DNA from: Bifiguratus adelaidae
Taxonomy: Eukaryota > Mucoromycota > Endogonomycetes > Endogonales
Assembly (NCBI GenBank): GCA_002261195.1
Contig: MVBO01000090.1
Location: 1-59,955, forward strand
Direction of reading: 5' to 3'
Length of the DNA: 59,955 nucleotides
In this document: piece by piece, positions 1 to 10,033 of the stretch
How positions within the stretch are numbered: the stretch's first letter is position 1
Layout: each line of letters begins with the position of its first letter
Position numbers and translations under genes: made by a program
Notes under the pieces: generated by a model
Seen by the model: the letters and a program-made list of their open reading frames with translations, nothing else
Databases searched by the model: none
What the model was told of the DNA's origin: nothing

Positions 1-742
1 TGGCCCGCAAAATCGAGGCTGTATCTGCAACCGCATCGCTTGTGATTGGCACTGGGTGAATACGCTTCAAAGGGTCCAAGCTTGCGAGATATTGAAGAGC
101 CTCTCGGTCCTTTCCCAGTACAATGACTTTAGAAGCACCTAGGGCCAAGGCGACGAGTACAGCACCGCCACCAATATGTCCAGTTGCAGGCGCAACAATG
201 ACCTGTTCACCGGCCTTCAATCCAACCTTCTCGAAGCCTCCAAGTGGGATGACCAACGAACCGATGAGTGTTAGCTGTGGTATGGAGTAGCCTTGTTTGG
301 TAATAAGTTCATCTTCATCGAGCACGGTTGCGTTTTCGACAGGAATAAGCATTTTCTGCGCCCAAGCTCCATGGCGAAATTCATTCCGCATCACACGATT
401 GGATGCTTCCGAAATTCCAGAGAAGAACCCTTGCAACATGATGGTGTGACCAGAGGGATCATCGCGGGCACGAACAGTGGGATCACAAGCAACGAGCATT
501 CCAGGCAGAAACCCAGTGGAGTTTGGCTCTCCTACAGCTACCACTCGCCCGATGGCACCACCACCAGGAACCAATGGATAGATGGCAGGAAACCCAAGGC
601 TTTGCTTCTTCGTATAATGAAGGATACGTGTTGCCAAAACTTCAACGAGCAACTGTCCTCCTGTTGGTGTAGGAGTTCGTAGCTTCACCTCTTTCAATGG
701 TGTTGCAGCGCTTTCTTTCAGATATGCTTTGTGCTCTGCCAT
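1..742 (-). CDS. MDR-family zinc-type alcohol dehydrogenase/quinone reductase, C-terminus cut by window edge
   Basis: Reading the minus strand from ATG at 742 gives an uninterrupted frame to the window edge, so the 3' end is missing. The protein begins MAEHKAYLKESAATPLKE and has the order of a medium-chain dehydrogenase/reductase: an N-terminal GroES-like domain (PGGGAIGRVVAVG around residues 60-75), then a nucleotide-binding domain with a glycine-rich stretch reading APATGHIGGGAVLVALALGA. The second glycine motif departs from the usual GxGxxG, which is common in fungal quinone-reductase-like members. Such enzymes reduce aldehydes, ketones or quinones with NAD(P)H in the cytosol; the substrate cannot be read here. 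A decayed relative lies head to head at 1325-2420. No intron is visible in the part present. Confidence 0.8.
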   Translation of the reverse strand, partial: MAEHKAYLKESAATPLKEVKLRTPTPTGGQLLVEVLATRILHYTKKQSLGFPAIYPLVPGGGAIGRVVAVGEPNSTGFLPGMLVACDPTVRARDDPSGHTIMLQGFFSGISEASNRVMRNEFRHGAWAQKMLIPVENATVLDEDELITKQGYSIPQLTLIGSLVIPLGGFEKVGLKAGEQVIVAPATGHIGGGAVLVALALGASKVIVLGKDREALQYLASLDPLKRIHPVPITSDAVADTASILRA

Positions 743-1324
743 TGTGAGTGCCAAAGCTTCCAATTGACCGAGTCGTTGTCGAGCTTCAAGAGGTGGAGTG
801 TGTTGAAAACAACTTGACTGAGTACCTCTTCAGTAGCGGCCGAGGAATGCGCGCGTCCAATTTATAGATCTACGCAATCAAAAACTATTTCATTGTGCGA
901 TCGCGAAGAAATTACATGAGGTTCGTCCGTGCTCACCGCGTCATTTCCGTGACGACCGCGAGGTTGCGCTAATATCGGGATTGGGTTAGGTTTTCATGGT
1001 GGCGATCCGAGTGCATACCCGATATTCTCCTGGATCGAGATGCACTCTGCGCTCGCTACCTGCTTCCGCAAGTGGTTAAGAGGTTTCCGTGTGCACACGG
1101 TGTAGGATCATATTACGCACGCCTCACTCCTCCCGGTTACGTTTGCAAGTTGGGTAGTATGCACAGCCATACCGTTGTTTCCCATGGTCAGGTGTGAATC
1201 CGGGAGCTGGATCGCTGCCAATTCGCTTAAGCTATATATATATGCCTCGCATCAACGTTATCTTTGTATCACCTGGTATACAAAACAAGGGTCTAATGCC
1301 AACTTGTACATGACAAGCGCAAAC
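743..1324. other. Intergenic region between divergent oxidoreductase copies
   Basis: About 580 bases without a convincing reading frame. It separates the intact minus-strand dehydrogenase from its plus-strand pseudogene, so it would have held the divergent promoters. I see no repeat or RNA gene in it. Confidence 0.5.
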
Positions 1325-2420
1325 ATGACCATGAAAACGGCGGTTTTGCAATGAATTAGGGTTCAAGCTAAAGGTCGAAGACGTTCCGTTGCCCAAGGTC
1401 ACTTCAGGCTCTGTCTGGGTCAAGGTCCTCAATGCCCCTATCGTGCATTATGCCAAAGCCATCTATAGCGGTCAATTGGGTTATCCGTTGACTCTACCCA
1501 TGACACCTGGCGTCCCTGCCATTGGCATTTTCGGGGAGATTGGTTCAGATAGCACAGAACTCAAGCAAGGCGATTTAGCCTTTTGCGATCCTACCATACA
1601 TGCTCGAGATAACGGTTGGTCCAACGATGGTTCTGCAAGGTGTCTACACCTCACAGAGCGGTCTCACAGCAACCTATGGTAACGGTGCTATGGCGGAACC
1701 AATGCTTACTCCGTTGGAAAACGCCGTCGTTTTGCCCAAATCATGGATCAAGAATCCTGCTTCTGGTCTCTCTCTGCTCGCTCATTGTGTCTTTTGGTGG
1801 TATCTTGGCGGCCCAGTTTCAACCGGTCAAACACTATTGGTCCTCGGTGCAACAGGACATTTTGGATCTCCAGCGGTTCTTATTGCGCTTGCCATGGGCG
1901 CTAAGAAGGTCATTATCCCTGGACGCAATAAGCGATAGCTTGACGAATTGGTGCAACGAGTCGGTGATGCGAGGGTTGTCCCGGTTGTTCTCCAGGAAAG
2001 CGAAGAAGCCAATGTCGGCGCGTTCAAAGAAGCAGCGCTAGGGAACATTGATTGTGCCTTGAACCTTATGGATGCGCGCGCGCCGGTGTCAATCATCCGT
2101 TCGGCATTATTGTCGCTACGGGGATATGGTACCTTGGTGTTGATGAGTGGAAGTCACACGGGCTCCTGTAGAGCTACCATTCTTTCCAATTATGGCAAAC
2201 AATTTGACCATCAAATGCTGCTTCATGTATCATCGAGAAGCATGTCACTTGCTGATCAATATGATAGAAGCCGAAAGTTATATTGGACGTTATGCTTCGG
2301 TCGGTATGTTGTAACACCCAGGCTGTTCTTCTACTCATCTGCCGCAGCTATACCTACAGCAGCTCCCAGCGCCAAGCTCAGAGTGATCAGTCAACATTTC
2401 ATTTTCTTTCTTCCACCTCG
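1325..2420 (+). pseudogene. Decayed MDR oxidoreductase paralogue
   Basis: Three reading frames in series match the same family as the intact gene at 1-742. Frame pieces include MTMKTAVLQ at 1325, then KVEDVPLPKVTSGSVWVKV, DPTIHARDN (compare DPTVRARDD in the intact copy), VLQGVYTS, and LVLGATGHFGSPAVLIALA (compare IVAPATGHIGGGAVLVALA). To join them one needs frame changes near 1347, near 1620 and near 2200, and the TAG at 1936-1938 lies between GRNKR and LDELVQRV. No GT-AG intron accounts for these steps. The C-terminal part (YGTLVLMSG, then FMYHRE and NMIEAES in another frame) is recognisable but also shifted. I infer an old inverted duplicate that lost function. Its exact 3' limit is uncertain. 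Confidence 0.75.
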
Positions 2421-2474
2421 ACAAGTCAAGACTTGACATTTCGGCACGTGGTGAAGGGCAGGGATGAAACACTA

Positions 2475-2483
2475 TTATCTGAT
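2475..2483 (-). promoter_or_regulatory. Iron-GATA-like site (ATCWGATAA)
   Basis: The plus strand reads TTATCTGAT, the reverse complement of ATCAGATAA. This fits ATCWGATAA, the site known for fungal iron-regulatory GATA repressors (SreA, Fep1, Sfu1 type). It lies about 470 nt before the iron permease start. Function is inferred from the match and the neighbour. Confidence 0.45.
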
Positions 2484-2867
2484 CTCGCTAGCCTGTGAAC
2501 TGAATCAGATATAGTGTATGTTGTACTTCTCACCACTTGCGATACTCTCCACCGTTTCCGAGTGCTTGCCAAGGGAAGGAGAGCGGAAAACTCGGGAATA
2601 CCCACTTCACCGTATTTCCGTTTCAAATGTGGTGTAAAAAATATGGCCTCTATCCATGGGGGTGGTATGAAGAGAAAAAGTATCGTGACCTTGGCATGCA
2701 CATTCTGACTCTATAACCTTACGGATACCCTATGGTTACTCTCCACTCACCAAAACGTATTGCCAGGGTGTGTGAGAGAATGGGTCTGTACCATGAACCA
2801 ACAGATTTAATTCATTTAATGAACGGCTTACGCTGCGGAATTTTAATTGTGACGTGCCTGAACTACT

Positions 2868-2876
2868 TTATCAGAT
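2868..2876 (-). promoter_or_regulatory. Iron-GATA-like site (ATCWGATAA)
   Basis: TTATCAGAT on the plus strand is ATCTGATAA on the minus strand, a full match to the ATCWGATAA consensus. It lies about 78 nt before the ATG of the iron permease gene, a sensible position for an iron-responsive repressor. Confidence 0.5.
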
Positions 2877-2953
2877 CATCAGATATATTCCTCACTCTCT
2901 CTTATAGCATTTATCCTCTGATATCCTGCTGGCGTATGTTTACGGTCTAAAGG

Positions 2954-4570
2954 ATGACTTCCGAGAAAACAAAAGAGACTGGCAATACGGTCTTGAAGCG
3001 CTTCGGTCAGAGAGCTTTAGACTATCTACGCTCACCCGGAAGGCAACAAAGTGTCATCTCCTCCGCCCCAACACAACACGTCCTTTCTACACCAGAAAAG
3101 GCTTTTGATTCCGACTCCGATAACGACCGCCCTCAAAACATCACCTCCTATGTCGCCGAGCGCAAGACGACGCTTGGTGGCCGCTTCTTTGACTCCATCA
3201 CAAAATACGCTGGATCACGATTCGTCTTGATCTTGACCTCCTCCATCTTGATTGCATGGGCAATTGTTGGCATTGTACTCGGTGCACCACGGAATTGGCA
3301 GATTGCCATGCAAGACGGAAGTTCCATCCAATGTTATATATCGGATTCCCTTCTCATGCGTCAACAACAGAACAACTGCCATGAGCTCCTGACGGTACTC
3401 GTCCAACTACAGTCCAGAAACGCATCTTACATGCGAATGCTTCGCGCTCTACCCAACGATCGGAAACTCGGTCATTCAGCCACATCAACCTCTGTCAAAC
3501 GATTAGCAGAAGAAGACCCCCGTCAAGCCGTCAATTTACCCACTGAGAATTGGTGTGATGTGAGCTGCAACTGGATATCACTTGCCGTTGGCTCCATTTA
3601 TGCCCTCATCATCTATTGGGGTGGTGTGATTGCCTGGATTGGTCTTGGTCCCATGCTTTCATGGGATAATCTATGGCAACTCTATGTCAACACCGCTACC
3701 GCCGTCGAACTGACCTTCACCTCCATGTTTCTTCAAAATACCCGCAGACGCCATATGGATTATCTAGAGGAATGTCTGGCGTCGATCATCAAGACCGATT
3801 GCGAGATTGAATTACTCTTGCGCCAATTGACCGGCGATATCCAGCCTAATCCCACCCTCGAAATCGAACCTCAGGAGGTTGCTACCGGTGTCCGGCTCAT
3901 CGATTACTATGCGGACCTCATTGGATCTGGAGCCGGTGTCTTCATTTCCATCTGTGTATTCATCATATGGATTGCCATCGGCAACTACATGCAATGGAAC
4001 TCCAACTGGTGGCTCATTATCGGCACTTATACCGGTCTGGTCGGGTTCGTGGATGGATTTGTCTTGCGCAATATCTACTTTCGTGAAGACAAGATGTTGA
4101 ATACCCAATTCAATGCGCTCATCAACGCCGATATGGATATCTCACAAGCACTCGATCTGCACCTGCCTCACCAGCATTTGGCGTTCAAGAAGGGTCTGAT
4201 TCACCGAATGAGCCGCAGCATGGGCATCCTCTGTTCAAAGCCAGAGACCGTCTTCGGTGCCGTCGTGATCGTGGTGCTACTATTGTGTATTGCCAGTGGC
4301 ATGCAATGGAGTGAGACGGCTCAGTTGCTTTGCAATACCCCAACCATGATTATCGAAGGCTTCTTGTTGATCGTCCTGGTTCAGGCGCATAATATGGCCC
4401 ATTCCAGGCGACGAGTGCAATTACGTGGTGTCTTATTGAGACGACTCGCGCTACTAGACTACATCAAGCAGATGGTCGAGCAAGCATCAGTGACCCAAGG
4501 TAAAACCATTGGAGATGAAAAGATTCGTATAGACACTGAGGTTGTATATATGGATTCCATAGAGCTATAA
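2954..4570 (+). CDS. Low-affinity iron/zinc permease, Fet4 family
   Basis: Single-exon gene of 538 residues, close to yeast Fet4 (about 550). The N-terminal 75 residues are polar and probably cytosolic. Hydrophobic spans then follow: FVLILTSSILIAWAIVGIVLG (about 92-112), a span near residue 215 (SIYALIIYWGGVIAWIGL), GAGVFISICVFIIWIAIG (about 325-342), WWLIIGTYTGLVGFVDGFVL, VFGAVVIVVLLLCIASG and TMIIEGFLLIVLVQ. The spacing and the TKYAGSR..F element before the first span are typical of the Iron_permease family. These plasma-membrane proteins take up ferrous iron, copper or zinc with low affinity. ATG 2954 is the first ATG of the frame and is preceded by an in-frame TAA. Two ATCWGATAA sites upstream suggest iron control. 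Confidence 0.9.
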   Translation: MTSEKTKETGNTVLKRFGQRALDYLRSPGRQQSVISSAPTQHVLSTPEKAFDSDSDNDRPQNITSYVAERKTTLGGRFFDSITKYAGSRFVLILTSSILIAWAIVGIVLGAPRNWQIAMQDGSSIQCYISDSLLMRQQQNNCHELLTVLVQLQSRNASYMRMLRALPNDRKLGHSATSTSVKRLAEEDPRQAVNLPTENWCDVSCNWISLAVGSIYALIIYWGGVIAWIGLGPMLSWDNLWQLYVNTATAVELTFTSMFLQNTRRRHMDYLEECLASIIKTDCEIELLLRQLTGDIQPNPTLEIEPQEVATGVRLIDYYADLIGSGAGVFISICVFIIWIAIGNYMQWNSNWWLIIGTYTGLVGFVDGFVLRNIYFREDKMLNTQFNALINADMDISQALDLHLPHQHLAFKKGLIHRMSRSMGILCSKPETVFGAVVIVVLLLCIASGMQWSETAQLLCNTPTMIIEGFLLIVLVQAHNMAHSRRRVQLRGVLLRRLALLDYIKQMVEQASVTQGKTIGDEKIRIDTEVVYMDSIEL

Positions 4571-5551
4571 AATTGTATTGAACTATTACGAATCGAGGGC
4601 ACGGCAAATGTTGGAATACCAAGGTTGCCTTTTTGTTGTCAGTCCAGGTCAATGGACCAAGGCTCCGCTCAGCCATGATTGTTCCCCTTCAACGCGTATA
4701 GGATCTCGTGGAGAGCACCAAACATTGACTCTGTAGACTAAACTTTGGTTGCTTGCTTGGATATATATATACAAATGCATACTTACAACCACTGATCCTC
4801 AACACCAAGGGCAAGACGCCTGAAAATCCATAATGGTCGAAGAAGAGGTGGAGGCAAAGCAGCGAACTAGTCAAAGGACGCCGTGAACTTGATCAACACC
4901 GGCATGGAAGCGTGACTGATATCTCTCAAGCAGAGGATATTAGAAATTACATACGAAGCTTACGACAACCTCAAGTCACCCAGTTCATACGTCGCGTGTT
5001 GCCAATTCCACCTTCGGTGGGCTAAAGTTTCCAGTTAATCGCAAGGTCCAATATTGCTGATCTTCATTTGAAAATGACGAGCCAGCAACAGCCAAAACGC
5101 CGATGTGATGTCGGAGATGAAGTCCAAGTAATTTATCGCTTGCTATTGGCCCAGTGCAAACTTGTAGCGTGCAAAATACTCACGATATCATCGGCTTCAC
5201 ACGCACCGGCCGGGATGGGCATGGTAATGGAGATAGAGTAACCTAATATGGAAAAGATGCAAAACCATTTTTGTGAAAGTGGACCATGTGGGGTAAATCG
5301 CATTCACACGAACGTCGTGCTGGAAATTGCCGACCGTTCGTACGGGGAAATTATGCATGAGTTTCAAGGGTTATAGGGGATTTTTGAAGCAGCAATCAGT
5401 ATCTTTCACTTTCCAAGCATAGCAATGCCAATTGCGCTAATGTCTCCTCTGGGGCCGACAACCCACCCCCTCCCGAGCGAACTCCAGCCAGTACGAGATA
5501 AGATTTTATCAAACAAAAAAAATGCTTCGATCAATATTCCCGTTAACCGCA
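4571..5551. other. Intergenic region with no clear gene
   Basis: About one kilobase without a recognisable gene. One plus-strand open stretch at 4834-5025 (without an early ATG) contains DISQAEDIRNYIRSLRQPQ and looks more protein-like than its surroundings, so it may be a fragment of an old gene. I recognise no family and see no intact frame. Confidence 0.35.
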
Positions 5552-5775
5552 GTGAACAAGCTTTTCATGGATAGACTAGCATAACCTCGGAATGCGTGCT
5601 CTTCACTCCAGATTACAGTTTGGCTTGGTATAGCTGTTGAGTGCTTCATCTCCTTCCATTCTCGCAGCGCTTCTTTGAAGAGAGATCTTACTATCCCGAT
5701 TAAAGATGGCCTTCTAGGTATGTGCGGATGGATCCGGCCTCTGTACAACTTGCTGAAATCAGCGTCAGGGTCAAC
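5552..5775 (+). repeat. Decayed tandem copy of carboxylesterase A exon 1 and its flank
   Basis: This 224-base block is a diverged direct repeat of 5835-6060. Matching landmarks in the same order are GTGAACAAGCTTTTCA, AATGCGTGCTCTTCACTC, ACAGTTTGGCT, GATCTTACTATC, CCTTCTAGGTATGTGC and GAAATCAGCGTC. In the downstream copy the same bases hold the start codon, the signal peptide and the first donor site of carboxylesterase A. Here the reading frame after MRALHS stops early (TAG in TTGGTATAGCTG), so the copy cannot encode the signal peptide. Confidence 0.75.
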
Positions 5776-5875
5776 GATAACGTGGAGACAGATAAGTACA
5801 AGGGCTATGCCCAGAAATCAGACCTCATCGACTCGTGACCAAGCTTTTCACTGGTTGAGTGGAATAATCCTCGAA

Positions 5876-8089
5876 ATGCGTGCTCTTCACTCGATATTAC
5901 TGTTTGGCTGGGCATGCCTGGGGTTGAGCGCTCCTTTTCCTTCTCCTCCTTCTCCCATTACTCTTGGAACAGACCTTACTATCCTGATTAATGATGACGT
6001 TCTAGGTATGTGCAGTCAGATTGGCCTTCACAATTCGCTGACATCAGCGTCAAGGTCAACAAAGTCCCTCTGCTGATTCCGCCGTCATTCTCCTCGACCC
6101 AATCACTGCTTCGTCAGCTGCTTCGGTTTGCGCGGCTTTGGGAGAGAACCTTTGGTCTCCAGAGCTACAAACCTCTAGCATCCAACCCAACTTGGATTAT
6201 ATAACCTATGAAAAGAAGTACCCTAAGAATCAACGGTACTGGATTGCACCTTCCGGAAACCAACAGCGTGCTATTGATGGCAGTGGCAACGTAGCTTCGG
6301 TTAATGGAAATCCAAAGTTGCCAGCCCTCTGCACTCAGTCAGCTCCCTTCAGTATACCAACGGCCAATACAAGCGCCCGTTGGCAAGTTACTGTGGAAAC
6401 CAATAACCAATATATAACGGGGTAAGTAAAACATGCTTACTTGAATGCAAGGAGTAGATCTAAACTCTAGATAGATACCGCGACAGGCTCAGCTTCCGCT
6501 TCTTTAACATCAGATATGCTCCTTTGCCCTTGCGCTTTACTTATTCTACCTTGTATAACGGTCACGGGGAACAATACTCAGCACTACAGCCAGGTCCACA
6601 GTGCGTGCAATCCAGCGGTGGATCCGAAGACTGTCTCTTTCTCAACGTCTGGACTCCTTACTTACCGAATGGCAAAAGTCATTCAAAGGATTTAAAGCCA
6701 GTTATGTTCTGGATTCATGGCGGAGGCAAGTTTTCCACTTTACTTTTTATTTCCTTTAGCTTAAAGAACATTGCCTGACACGTTTCTATAGCCTTCGTCT
6801 CCGGCACAGGCAAGGATCCTACCTTTGATGGACAACATTTGGCTGCCAGAGGTGACGCTGTCGTAGTTACCATCAACTACAGATTGAGCACGCTCGGATT
6901 TTTAGCTCTACCTGATGGCAAGACTAATGGTAACTTTGGGTTGGCTGACCAGATCGTTGCTCTAGAGTGGGTCCAGAAGAATATCGAGAACTTTGGTGGA
7001 GATCCTAGCAGAGTCATGATCTTCGGACAATCTGCAGGAGCTGGAAGTGCTAGAGCACTACTTGCCTCTCAAAAAGCCCGAGGATTATTCGCCGCCGCTG
7101 TCCCTATGAGCAATCTCGGAGGTCTAAACTTTGGAACAACATACTCCAAGTATTACACAATCGAGCAAGACTATGAGTTGTACGGCACCAAGATTCTCAA
7201 CGAAACAAACTGCTCTAGTACCGACTCCCCTTTGGACTGTCTCCGCCAAGTTGACGCTTTGACCTTGGTTTCCTTGCCTACAGTCGCCAGTTATCTGGTT
7301 GTAGACGGGACGTATCTTCTCAGCGATGAATTAGAACTGCGCAAAGGTAGTCCATCTAATCCTGTCCACGTCATGATGGGACTCATGCGGGATGACGGAG
7401 CACCATTCATCGCGTACCCTACGACGACCAACGTCACGCAAGCGCTCGATGTCGACAATTTCCCAGGTCAGCAAATTGTAGCATCTGGTCTCTTCACTGA
7501 GCCTTCTGGACCCAATGCGACACTCAACGTTTTCAACGTAACTACACGCGTTACAACCGATGGGGAATTCCGTTGCATCGACCAAAGCACCGCATACGTC
7601 GCTTCTATGAACAATATCTTCCTTCCAGATATCTACTTTTATATGTTTAACCGCTCGTATCAAATTCCAAACTGGAGTCCAAACGCACCAACCTGCGACG
7701 CTCCTATTACGCCAGAATTTCCTTACGGTGATCCCAGCCAGGAGTATTTCAAGTGCCATTCTGGTGAACTAATGTACGTGTTTGGATCTCTAGATCGTCT
7801 TAGCCAGCCACTACGCGACAATGACGATCTTCCCTTCATGCAATTCATCATCGATACCTGGGCAAGCTATGCCCGATCATACAATCCGAACCCTGATCCA
7901 GCGTTCTTGCAAGCTAGAGGCTTCACTAATAGCTCCAACGAACTGGAGATGGCTGGACAATGGCAGCCCATCAATACTGGAAAGGTAACGATGAGGCAGT
8001 TACAGTGGCCCAGCTTCCAGACGGATTTCATAGAGTTGCAACAGTGCAACTCTTTGGGTTTTCCGCTCTCTTACTATATGACGAATTGA
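5876..8089 (+). CDS. Secreted type-B carboxylesterase/lipase (copy A)
   Basis: Four exons: 5876-6005, 6055-6421, 6487-6725, 6792-8089. The third intron has a GC donor (GCAAGT at 6726), needed to keep the strand WIHGGAFVSGTG intact. The protein starts [19 protein letters not shown], a signal peptide, and continues as an alpha/beta-hydrolase of the fungal cholinesterase-like group: [15 protein letters not shown], the oxyanion element HGGAF, and the nucleophile elbow [10 protein letters not shown], where most relatives have GESAG. The acid residue may lie in [10 protein letters not shown], and the histidine in [12 protein letters not shown] near the end. It should hydrolyse extracellular carboxylic esters; the substrate is unknown. 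A broken copy of exon 1 precedes it, and a second, diverged family member lies at 14864-17189. Confidence 0.88.
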
Positions 8090-10033
8090 CGATAAGGGCA
8101 GTGCTTTGCCGATAGTAGTGTGTAATGGCTTAGGGTAGTGTGATAGTAGACTATCCAAGTAGCAATAAAGTACGATAGGGCTGATGTGTATTGTGATATA
8201 CAAATTGCTTATACAGCGTTAGACCCGAGGGATAAATCTCTCTATTTGATATCTGATGTAGATCTGACGTCTCAATATGTACATTAATAAACAATCTGGC
8301 TGAACAATGGCCACATGTCTGAAAATAAAAGTAGACAATAGGACGCATGTTCTAAGTCATAAGGTATGTATATATGGCCATGGGAACTGGATTCAGAGAT
8401 GCAGGTTATCCATCAATGTATCTTATAGTACAATAAAGGGCTCTAGAACGCCTACAAAAGCCTATCCTATATAAGTCGTGGAACTGGGGTCGAGTTCTAC
8501 AGACTTTGGCTGGGGATCCGGTACCGCCTTTTAGAGATCCCGGAATCGGACCTCATTTAAGGTCGTAGAATGCTACATTTTGGTATATTGATTGATACAG
8601 GAAGTAGCTATCTACAGTTCTGTATAAGCAGGTTTTTGCTACGTTTTATGGAGAAACTGCCCGTTGACAATGGCCATTGTAAAGTACAAATATGGCAATT
8701 CCCGAATATGGTATTACTGTTTTAAGTAATGATGGAATGCGAGACCATCCTAAATCCATACCATGACATTGGTGGTGATTCTCATGCAAACCTTGTATAC
8801 CTTTTGATTGTCGGTATCTACTTTATGTAGCTTTGTTCCCATACTATATCACAAAATATTAAACGTAGGTACATCGTTTTAATTGAATGGAGCACCCATT
8901 CCCGTCTAACCCAAAGATGAGTACTTACCTTCGCCTTCCCGGCGTATAGTTTAGAACTGTAACCGAGAACTCGGTAATGCCAGAGATTCATTAGTGGGGT
9001 CCACGGTATTTTTTGAATAGCTTGAAAATACCTTGGACCCCTCTTGAGCATGTACTACGCTGAATTTTATCGCAAAGGTAAGTATAAAGGTCAGCCATCT
9101 CCTTGCAAAGTTTGAGGTCAAGACGATGTACTTTCTGTTTTCTATAATACGCTTGATTCCTCCCAATGCGTGGCGATATGTGGTATATTTTCAGCCATAT
9201 AAGGAAGGTGGTCTAGACATAATGAATTTCCATTGCATGCAATAAAGATTATAATTGTATCCACTAATTGAGCATCTGATCCTGCAACAGAAAGATCGTT
9301 TGCTTTTGATACGGCAAAGCAATACTCTAGATACAACACCTATTTATAGACCTCGAGTGTTTGTCTTGCGCTCTTCCAATTTTGACGTATGATCTCTTCA
9401 CCAATTTACGCAAAACAGAATAGGGGCCTGACTGAAACTAGGGCTGGGTTATGTGTCGAGCAGGCCATTCGCTTGGATAAATATCCAAATATGGTTTCCG
9501 AAGCACAAATGACTCTCCCTTATGTGAGCAGGCACTTTTGCTTGAAAGATAAGGCCATATTTGACCTGCTGTCTAATGACATTGGGCTTTCCCGCACGTG
9601 AATGCATACCCGTTCGCCATTCCTTGCAGATCCCAGCCAAGTTTATAGCCGGATTGACAGGATCAGAGCGAAAAAGATCAGGTCGCATAATGTACGGAAC
9701 ACTCCTCAATTAGGATATCACCCTTTGCCGATCACGATATCCTAAAAATTGATCTGCTATGCAGTCGCAAAGCTTTACCATTTGCTGACATCGACTATCG
9801 TGCACCAAGTCGTTGGACATTGAAAATGGAGACAAAAATGGCTACGGATGATGCGCTGGCTCACACCACGGGAATGTCTCAGAAATATTTTGCGAAGACT
9901 TCAGTGCGGCTACCCTGGTTTAGCTGCCGTATAAAGGTGCAGATCGCGCGGTAACGGGTTTCGACAAGCGCGCAAGAGATCAGGTTGCCTCTATATACTT
10001 GAACTGTCATTGCAATCCCGGCTTTGGCTCACT
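8090..10033. other. Gene-poor intergenic region
   Basis: About 1.9 kb with only short, uncharacteristic frames on either strand. Apart from the near-perfect inverted repeat at 8996-9041 I see no gene, RNA or element ends. Confidence 0.5.
8996..9041. repeat. 17-bp inverted repeat (hairpin)
   Basis: GGGGTCCACGGTATTTT (8996-9012) and AAAATACCTTGGACCCC (9025-9041) are reverse complements with a single mismatch, separated by a 12-nt loop. It lies in non-coding DNA. It could be an RNA hairpin, a remnant of a small mobile element, or a binding palindrome; nothing nearby decides. Confidence 0.7.

Noticed and set aside
293-682. Plus-strand open frame of 129 codons
   Set aside because: It is antisense to the intact dehydrogenase frame on the minus strand, which shows clear family motifs; the plus frame does not.
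10010-10033. Earlier non-ATG start for the carbonic anhydrase frame
   Set aside because: It begins with TTG; ATG 10034 gives a clean signal peptide.
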